Assembly: GCA_050251715.1 (NCBI GenBank)
Contig: JBFWMG010000018.1
Span: 1-64,000, forward strand
Direction: 5' to 3'
Length of the DNA: 64,000 bases
DNA from: JBFWMG01 sp050251715
GTDB taxonomy: Bacteria > Desulfobacterota > Desulfovibrionia > Desulfovibrionales > Desulfovibrionaceae
Shown: positions 59,282 through 64,000 of the stretch, piece by piece
Layout of the letters: every line of letters starts with the position of its first letter
Position numbering within the stretch: the first letter of the stretch is position 1
Program-made: the position numbers and the translations under genes
The notes under the pieces: model-generated
Databases searched by the model: none
Seen by the model: only the letters and a program-made list of their open reading frames with translations
Told to the model about the DNA's origin: nothing

Positions 59282-60262
59282 CTACAGAGGGGTAACACTG
59301 CCGTTGTACAAGACGATTTCCCGGCCCCGCACCGCAAGGCGCGCGCCGCCGTCAGGGGCCAGCCCCAGCAGCACGCCTTCGGCCACGGCGGGATCGCCGC
59401 CATGGATGCGCACCGTGCGCCCCCGCCAGGCCAGGCGCGCCTCGATGCCCGCCACGATGCGCTCACCGCCGCCCAGGCCGAGCAACGCCTCGGCCACAGG
59501 CCGCCCCGCCGCAAGCGCGGCGCACCACACGGCCAGCGGCCCCCGCTCTCCCACGGCCCGGCCCAGGCCAGCCGCAGGCACGGCCCATCCGTCGCGCAAG
59601 GCGGTCGCGGGCGGGGGCGCGGCCACGTTGAGGCCAATGCCCGCCAGCACCAATCCGCCCCGTTCCTCCACCAAGATCCCGCACACCTTGCAGTTGTCCA
59701 CAAGCATGTCGTTGGGCCATTTCACCGCCGCCTCCACGCCCAGGGACGCCAGCCCTTCGGCCAGCATGAGCCCCACCAGCAGCGGCGTCAGCCCCGGAGG
59801 AAAACCGGGCCGCTCCGGCCAGACAAGCGCGGCGTACACGTTGCCGGGCGGGGAATGCCAGCTCCGTCCCCGCTGGCCCCGCCCGCCGCTCTGGCTGACG
59901 GACAGCACCGCGCCCCATGGCCCCAGCACGCCCTCCGCAACGAGTTGCCGCGCCACGGCAAAGGTCGAGGCGCACGGGCCGCACACCACCACGTCGCCGG
60001 ACATGGCGGGGGCGGCGGCAGAGGCGGTGCCTGCGCCAGATGCACCAAATGCCAAAGACACGGGCGATGCTGGGGATGCGGCGCGGACAAACCCCGCCAA
60101 ATCCGGGTCGGGCAGCCAGGGACCAAAGGCGGCGACATCCCGCGCCCACACGGGATGGGCGGCGGCCAACTGGTCGGGGCCGCACGGGGCGCACAGTTCG
60201 GATCGGCCCACGGCCCACAGACGGATGGCATTGCGCATGCCGCGCTTGTACCCGGAAAACAT
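59282..60262 (-). CDS. birA: Biotin--[acetyl-CoA-carboxylase] ligase
   Basis: Attaches biotin to biotin carboxyl carrier proteins. The 326-aa protein has the BPL core: VSQSGGRGQRGRSWHSPPGNVY with the biotinyl-AMP loop, AVKWPNDMLVD, and GGLVLAGIGLNV. The N-terminal 95 residues (before the core) are not the DNA-binding domain of E. coli BirA as far as I can see, so it is probably a catalytic-only ligase with a different N-terminal extension. The start is uncertain between ATG 60262 and ATG 60238. Confidence 0.9.
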   Translation of the reverse strand: MFSGYKRGMRNAIRLWAVGRSELCAPCGPDQLAAAHPVWARDVAAFGPWLPDPDLAGFVRAASPASPVSLAFGASGAGTASAAAPAMSGDVVVCGPCASTFAVARQLVAEGVLGPWGAVLSVSQSGGRGQRGRSWHSPPGNVYAALVWPERPGFPPGLTPLLVGLMLAEGLASLGVEAAVKWPNDMLVDNCKVCGILVEERGGLVLAGIGLNVAAPPPATALRDGWAVPAAGLGRAVGERGPLAVWCAALAAGRPVAEALLGLGGGERIVAGIEARLAWRGRTVRIHGGDPAVAEGVLLGLAPDGGARLAVRGREIVLYNGSVTPL

Positions 60263-60288
60263 TCGCCTGCCTAGCAGGCTCAACCGCC

Positions 60289-60484
60289 ATCCATCCCTGC
60301 GGCCTCTTTCCCGAAGCCTTGCGGCTCACGGCGTCGGGTAAACGGCCCTCCATGCCCTCGTCCACAGACAAGAAGGCCGCCCGCCTGGGGAACCCGCTTG
60401 CCCCAGCCGTACCCACCTCTCCCGCCAGCAGTTTTTGGGGCAAGAGAGAGGAGAGAGGATGGGGGTCCGGGGGCTTTGTCAGCA
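60289..60484 (+). repeat. Dispersed intergenic repeat, copy A
   Basis: Similar along its length to 62840-63090. Shared blocks include CTTGCGGCTCACGGCGTCGG, then TCCACAGACAA, and finally CCAGCAGTTTTTGGGG with GAGAGAGGAGAGAGGATGGG and GGCTTTGTCAGCA. It lies between divergent birA and cca, upstream of the cca start. No coding potential. Confidence 0.85.
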
Positions 60485-60563
60485 GCCCGCGCCGCCATCC
60501 GTCGGCCACAAAGCGGCGGCGGCCCACTTTCCAGGCCCACGGCTTCCATGCTACCCTTTTGAT

Positions 60564-61697
60564 ATGGATATCTTTCTGGTCGGCGGCGTGGTGCGCGACA
60601 TGCTGTTGGGGCGGCCCGCCCGGCAGCGTGATTTCGTCTATTTCGGCACGGAGCGGGATTTCGAGCGCCTGCATCCCGGCGCCAAGCGCGTGGGAGCGGC
60701 CTTTCCCATCTTTCTCTGGCGCGGCGCGGAATACGCCCCGGCGCGCGCGGGGGACATCCATGCCGACCTGCTGGAACGCGACCTGACCATCAATGCCGTT
60801 GCCCTGTCCTGCGCCCCGGAAGACGGGACGCCCTCCCTTTGCCTGGCCCATCCCTCGGCCCTGGGGGATTTCCGGGACAAGCTGCTGCGCCCGGCCTCGG
60901 ACACGGCCATGGACATCGACCCCTGCCGCGTGTTCAGGGCGGGGCGGTTCGCGGCGGAATTGCCCGACTTTACGGCCCACCCTTCCCTTGTCCAGGCCAT
61001 GCGCGCCACCGGGGCAAGCGGAGCGCTGAACACGCTGGCCGCCGAGCGCGTGGCCGCCGAGATGCAAAAAGCCCTGGCCGCCCCCGCGCCCAGCCGTTTT
61101 TTCACGCTGCTGGACCAGGCCGGCTGCCTTGCCCCATGGTTTGCGGAACTGGCCCCCCTCTCCGCCATTCCGGCGGGACCGCCGCAATACCACGACGGGT
61201 CCGTGCTCAAGCACATTCTGGAGATGGTGGACAGGCTGGCGGGCGACCCGCTGCACGCCTGGATGGGGCTGTGCCACGACCTGGGCAAGGGCGCGACAGA
61301 CCCCGGCAAGTGGCCGCACCATTACGGGCACGAATCGCTGGGTGAAGCGCTTGCCGCGTCGCTGGGCCAACGGCTGCGCCTGCCGACCCGGTACATCGAC
61401 GCGGGCAGGCTGGCGGCGGGGCTGCACATGAAAACCGCCGTCTACGGCACGTTGCGGCCTGGCACGCGGGTGGATCTGCTCATGCGCCTGCACACGGCGC
61501 GGCTCTTCGAGGCCATGTTCGCGGTGGCGCGGGCCGACAAGGCAGAGAGACAAGGGCCGGACTGGCTCGACGCGGCACGGGACGACCTGGCGCGGATGCT
61601 GGCGGTGTCCCTGCCGCCCGCCGAACGCGACCAGGGCGAGGCCTCGGGCGAGCGGCTGCGCGCGTTGCGCTGCCTGGCCTTGGCCAACAACCGGTGA
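60564..61697 (+). CDS. cca: CCA-adding enzyme / tRNA nucleotidyltransferase (class II) with HD domain
   Basis: Builds and repairs the 3' CCA of tRNA. The 377-aa protein aligns with E. coli Cca from its first residue: FLVGGVVRDMLLG, ERDLTINAVALS, and the HD phosphohydrolase part (LKHILEMVDRL, LCHDLGKG, HHYGHESLG). Two active-site motifs deviate. The DxD pair (D21, D23 in E. coli) reads Q21-R-D23, and the EDxxR motif reads IDPCR, keeping the templating Asp and Arg. No good ribosome-binding site precedes the ATG at 60564, and an upstream in-frame extension runs through a dispersed repeat. It may still be active, or a specialised relative. Confidence 0.85.
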   Translation: MDIFLVGGVVRDMLLGRPARQRDFVYFGTERDFERLHPGAKRVGAAFPIFLWRGAEYAPARAGDIHADLLERDLTINAVALSCAPEDGTPSLCLAHPSALGDFRDKLLRPASDTAMDIDPCRVFRAGRFAAELPDFTAHPSLVQAMRATGASGALNTLAAERVAAEMQKALAAPAPSRFFTLLDQAGCLAPWFAELAPLSAIPAGPPQYHDGSVLKHILEMVDRLAGDPLHAWMGLCHDLGKGATDPGKWPHHYGHESLGEALAASLGQRLRLPTRYIDAGRLAAGLHMKTAVYGTLRPGTRVDLLMRLHTARLFEAMFAVARADKAERQGPDWLDAARDDLARMLAVSLPPAERDQGEASGERLRALRCLALANNR

Positions 61698-61773
61698 CGC
61701 ACTCCCTCCCTTGCACAACGTTGCGATTTTCGTCGTTTCAGGTAAATATGATCCAGGCGATACATAAAAATGG

Positions 61774-61802
61774 TTGCCAGCACGCTCTCCGGCATGTAGA
61801 TT
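61774..61802 (+). promoter_or_regulatory. Sigma-70 promoter of the DHH phosphoesterase gene
   Basis: TTGCCA (61774-61779), 17 nt, TAGATT (61797-61802), ending 54 nt before the ATG. Confidence 0.6.
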
Positions 61803-61856
61803 AACATGCGACGCTTATTGGGATTAAAAGAGAAATTACGTTGAGGAGTTGCCACT

Positions 61857-62774
61857 ATGAGGTTGTTGACCCGCTCCGATTTCGACGGGCTTGCCTGCGC
61901 CGTGCTCATCAAGGAAATGGGATTGCTGGATGAATGGAAATTCGTCCACCCCAAGGACTTGCAGGACGGCTCCGTCCACGTGACCGAAAACGACATCCTG
62001 GCGAACGTACCGTTCGTCAAAGGCTGTGGCATGTGGTTCGACCACCATGCCAGCGAGGCCGAGCGCCTTGTCCCTGGCCAGGATTATACGGGCGCATGGA
62101 AACTCGCCCCCAGCGCGGCCCGCGTCGTGTGGGAATATTTTGGCGGGAACACAAAGTTTGCCAATAAATACGATGAAATGCTCAAGTTCGTGGACAAGGT
62201 GGACAGCGGTGACCTGACCGCCGAGGAAATCATGGCGCCCAAGGGCTGGATCCTGCTTGGATTCATCATGGATCCGCGCACGGGGCTGGGCCGCTACAAG
62301 GACTACACCGTCAGCAATTACCAGCTGATGGAGGAACTCATCGGCTACTGCCGCACCCTGCCCATCGACAAGATCCTGCAGGTTGGCGACGTGAAGGAAC
62401 GGGTGGACCGTTACTACCAGCAGGAAAAGATGTACCGCGAGATGGTGCGCACCAACGCCGCCGTGCACGGCAACGTGCTGCTCATCGACCTGCGCAACCA
62501 GGAAGAGATCTACACGGGCAACCGGTTCACCATGTACACCATGTACCCGCAGTGCAACATCAGCATCCAGGTGATCTGGGGGCTCAAGAAGCAGAACACG
62601 GTCTTCACCTGCGGCTGGTCCATCGTCAACCGCACCAGCAACACGGACGTGGGGCGGCTGATGCTGCAACACGGCGGCGGCGGCCACAAGCAGGTGGGCA
62701 CCTGCCAGGTGCCCAACGACCAGGCGGACAAGATCCTGAACGAACTCATCGAACAAATGCGCGCCGACGGCTAG
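61857..62774 (+). CDS. DHH-family phosphoesterase
   Basis: A 305-aa DHH/DHHA1 phosphoesterase. Motifs are RSDFDGLACAVL at residues 6-17 (first Asp ligands), MWFDHHAS near 60-67 (the DHH motif) and, in the DHHA1 part, QHGGGGHKQVGTC near 278-290. The family includes nanoRNases, c-di-AMP phosphodiesterases and exopolyphosphatases; lengths and the lack of extra domains do not decide among them. GAGGAG precedes the ATG and a promoter is visible. It converges with engB across dispersed repeat copy B. Confidence 0.9.
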   Translation: MRLLTRSDFDGLACAVLIKEMGLLDEWKFVHPKDLQDGSVHVTENDILANVPFVKGCGMWFDHHASEAERLVPGQDYTGAWKLAPSAARVVWEYFGGNTKFANKYDEMLKFVDKVDSGDLTAEEIMAPKGWILLGFIMDPRTGLGRYKDYTVSNYQLMEELIGYCRTLPIDKILQVGDVKERVDRYYQQEKMYREMVRTNAAVHGNVLLIDLRNQEEIYTGNRFTMYTMYPQCNISIQVIWGLKKQNTVFTCGWSIVNRTSNTDVGRLMLQHGGGGHKQVGTCQVPNDQADKILNELIEQMRADG

Positions 62775-62839
62775 CCGGACGCCCGGCCAAGCAAAAGATA
62801 CTCAGGGGAGGGGTCACCCTCCCCTCAAGCTGCTCCCCC

Positions 62840-63090
62840 CCATCTCTCCCTGCTGTGTCTCTCTCGGAGTCTTGCGGCTCACGGCGTCGGGTAAACTGTC
62901 CTCCGTGCCCTCATCCACAGACAATGAGTCCACTCGCCTGGGGAACTCGCTTGCCCCAACCGTATCCACCGCCCCCGTCAGCACTCTGCCTGGGAAATTC
63001 GCTTGTTCCAACCGTATCTCCCCTCCCCCAGCCAGCAGTTTTTGGGGAAAGAGAGAGGAGAGAGGATGGGGGTCTGGGGCTTTGTCAGCA
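62840..63090 (+). repeat. Dispersed intergenic repeat, copy B (next to engB stop)
   Basis: A second copy of the repeat at 60289-60484, in the same orientation, longer by an internal duplication of about 56 bp (the CGCCTGGGGAACTCGCTTG block appears twice in variant form). It ends 2 nt from the engB stop codon and fills most of the gap between the DHH gene and engB. Confidence 0.88.
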
Positions 63091-63092
63091 AT

Positions 63093-63758
63093 CTAAAGGG
63101 ACAGGCCGCCCGCCTCGAACAGGCTTTCCCACAGTTTTACGCTGCCCTTGCCCGTCTTGCCCGAGAAAAGAATGGGCTTTGCGCCGCCCAGAATGGCCTG
63201 CCACTGCTTTTGCCGGGCGCTCTGCTCCTGCTGCTTGCACTTGTCCGCCTTGGTCAGCACCGGGATGACCGGAATGCCCAGGGAACGCACATAGTCCGTC
63301 ATGTCCAGGTCGAGCCGCTGCGGCTCCACCCGGCAGTCGATGAGCACGGCCACGGCCTTCAGATCCCGCGAGCGGGTCAGAAAGGCGTCGATGAGCTTGG
63401 CCCACTTTTCGCGCTCGACCTTGGAGCATTTGGCATAGCCGTAGCCCGGCAGGTCCACCAGATACAGGGGCGACGGCCCTGGATCGTCCACCGGCGTGCC
63501 GGGCAGGCGCACGCGGTAGTAGTTGAGGCTGCGGGTCTTGCCCGGCGTGGCGCTGATCTTGGCCAGCTTGCGCTGTCCGGCCAGGCAGTTGATGAGCGTG
63601 GACTTGCCCACGTTGGACCGCCCGGCCAACGCCACCTGCGGCCCATGGATCTCCCCTGCCGCGTCGATCAACTGGCCCGGCGTGTATACGGTCTTCTCCA
63701 ATATCAACTGCGCGTTCGGCCCGTCTTCCCGCGTTTCCGGCCTCTTTGTCCCATCCAT
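63093..63758 (-). CDS. engB: Ribosome-assembly GTPase EngB (YsxC/YihA)
   Basis: EngB is a GTPase for 50S ribosome assembly. The 221-aa protein has P-loop GRSNVGKST near residue 48, the switch-like ATPGKTRSLNYY, G3 DLPGYGYA, and G4 TKAD. A short N-terminal extension (residues 1-25) precedes the family start. The ATG at 63758 follows GGGAT. Its stop is adjacent to repeat copy B. About 240 bp upstream to the window edge hold no recognised feature. Confidence 0.95.
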   Translation of the reverse strand: MDGTKRPETREDGPNAQLILEKTVYTPGQLIDAAGEIHGPQVALAGRSNVGKSTLINCLAGQRKLAKISATPGKTRSLNYYRVRLPGTPVDDPGPSPLYLVDLPGYGYAKCSKVEREKWAKLIDAFLTRSRDLKAVAVLIDCRVEPQRLDLDMTDYVRSLGIPVIPVLTKADKCKQQEQSARQKQWQAILGGAKPILFSGKTGKGSVKLWESLFEAGGLSL

Positions 63759-64000
63759 ACAGTATCCCGCATCCTTATCCGTTATATATGCCCATACATC
63801 GGGCCGGGGCACGCCCCGCCCGCAAGGCAGCCGTCCTGACACCGCACACGGCGCGTGACCGTACCAATGGCCTAGTGGAAGTATCCTGAAACCGCAACCC
63901 CGGCGGCGGGGCGCGCCCCTCTCCTGTCGCGCGCCCCGCCCACGCCCCGCCACCCATCCCACCCGACAGCCCTTTGCCCTTCAAAATCCAACAAAAAGAC
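63759..64000. other. Region upstream of engB to the window edge
   Basis: Contains a GC-rich imperfect inverted repeat near 63905-63935 (GGGGCGCGCCCC-type). Short frames on both strands lack ribosome-binding sites. No gene, promoter or RNA recognised with confidence. Confidence 0.45.

Noticed and set aside
63775..63984. A 69-codon frame upstream of engB
   Set aside because: Gly/Arg-rich translation across a GC-rich inverted repeat, no ribosome-binding site.

Overview
The window is a high-GC, gene-dense stretch of bacterial chromosome, almost entirely housekeeping genes. It most likely comes from a member of the Desulfovibrionaceae (sulfate-reducing Desulfobacterota). The strongest sign is adenylate kinase, whose LID carries Cys129-X5-His135-X15-Cys151-X2-Cys154, the metal-binding arrangement known from Desulfovibrio gigas. 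Class I fructose bisphosphatase, a CimA-type citramalate synthase and an rpsU-yqeY-mutS2-dnaG-rpoD block fit this. The species is not identified. I see no rRNA, tRNA, CRISPR array, prophage or intact transposase.

Layout. 1-820: about 2.3 tandem copies of a 300-bp unit with a long hairpin. 0.8-7.6 kb: adk, a LysE-type exporter, trkA-trkH potassium uptake, a lipoprotein LytM-family peptidase, rpsT. 7.8-18.5 kb (minus): mfd, two parvulin-like chaperones, a RodZ-like protein, recO, glyQ, glyS. 18.7-21.3 kb: cheW, a small unknown gene, a MITE-like element and ugd. 21.4-29.4 kb (plus): pdxJ-acpS-nnr-CBS, then tsaE-lysC-cimA and a metallo-beta-lactamase-fold protein. 29.7-38.4 kb (minus): a diguanylate cyclase, a secreted nuclease and the macromolecular-synthesis operon rpsU-yqeY-mutS2-dnaG-rpoD, with a terminator/attenuator after rpsU. 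38.8-44.9 kb (minus): a small membrane protein, HU, rsmA, otsA, a DUF2062 protein and an EF-G paralogue. 44.9-50.2 kb (minus): an unknown gene, trxA-trxB-bamD, fbp-tsaD. 50.2-56.5 kb (minus): a lipoprotein, a TPR protein, an FtsB-like protein, a small unknown, pgsA, a lytic transglycosylase, mrp, a VTT membrane protein and pcm. 56.7-64 kb: a second CBS protein, a second LytM peptidase, birA, cca, a DHH phosphoesterase and engB.

Many genes are translationally coupled by overlaps of 1 to 17 nt (trkA-trkH, ppiC/mfd, nnr-CBS, dnaG-rpoD, trxA-trxB-bamD, fbp-tsaD, ftsB-TPR, lytic transglycosylase-pgsA). Several starts are TTG or GTG supported by good ribosome-binding sites (rpsT, rpsU, pcm, the 57.6-kb peptidase, mfd, dnaG, the 50.2-kb lipoprotein).

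The least ordinary feature is the intergenic DNA. Several unrelated repeats sit exactly on or within a few bases of stop codons: a 106-bp palindromic repeat present three times (glyS, the metallo-beta-lactamase gene, mrp), a 236-bp MITE-like element (ugd), two short tandem arrays (both CBS genes) and a 200-250-bp dispersed repeat (engB). In the first two families the repeat's own end bases form part or all of the stop codon. Other points worth checking are a strong internal start in lysC, a CCA-adding enzyme lacking one catalytic aspartate, and the attenuator in the rpsU operon.
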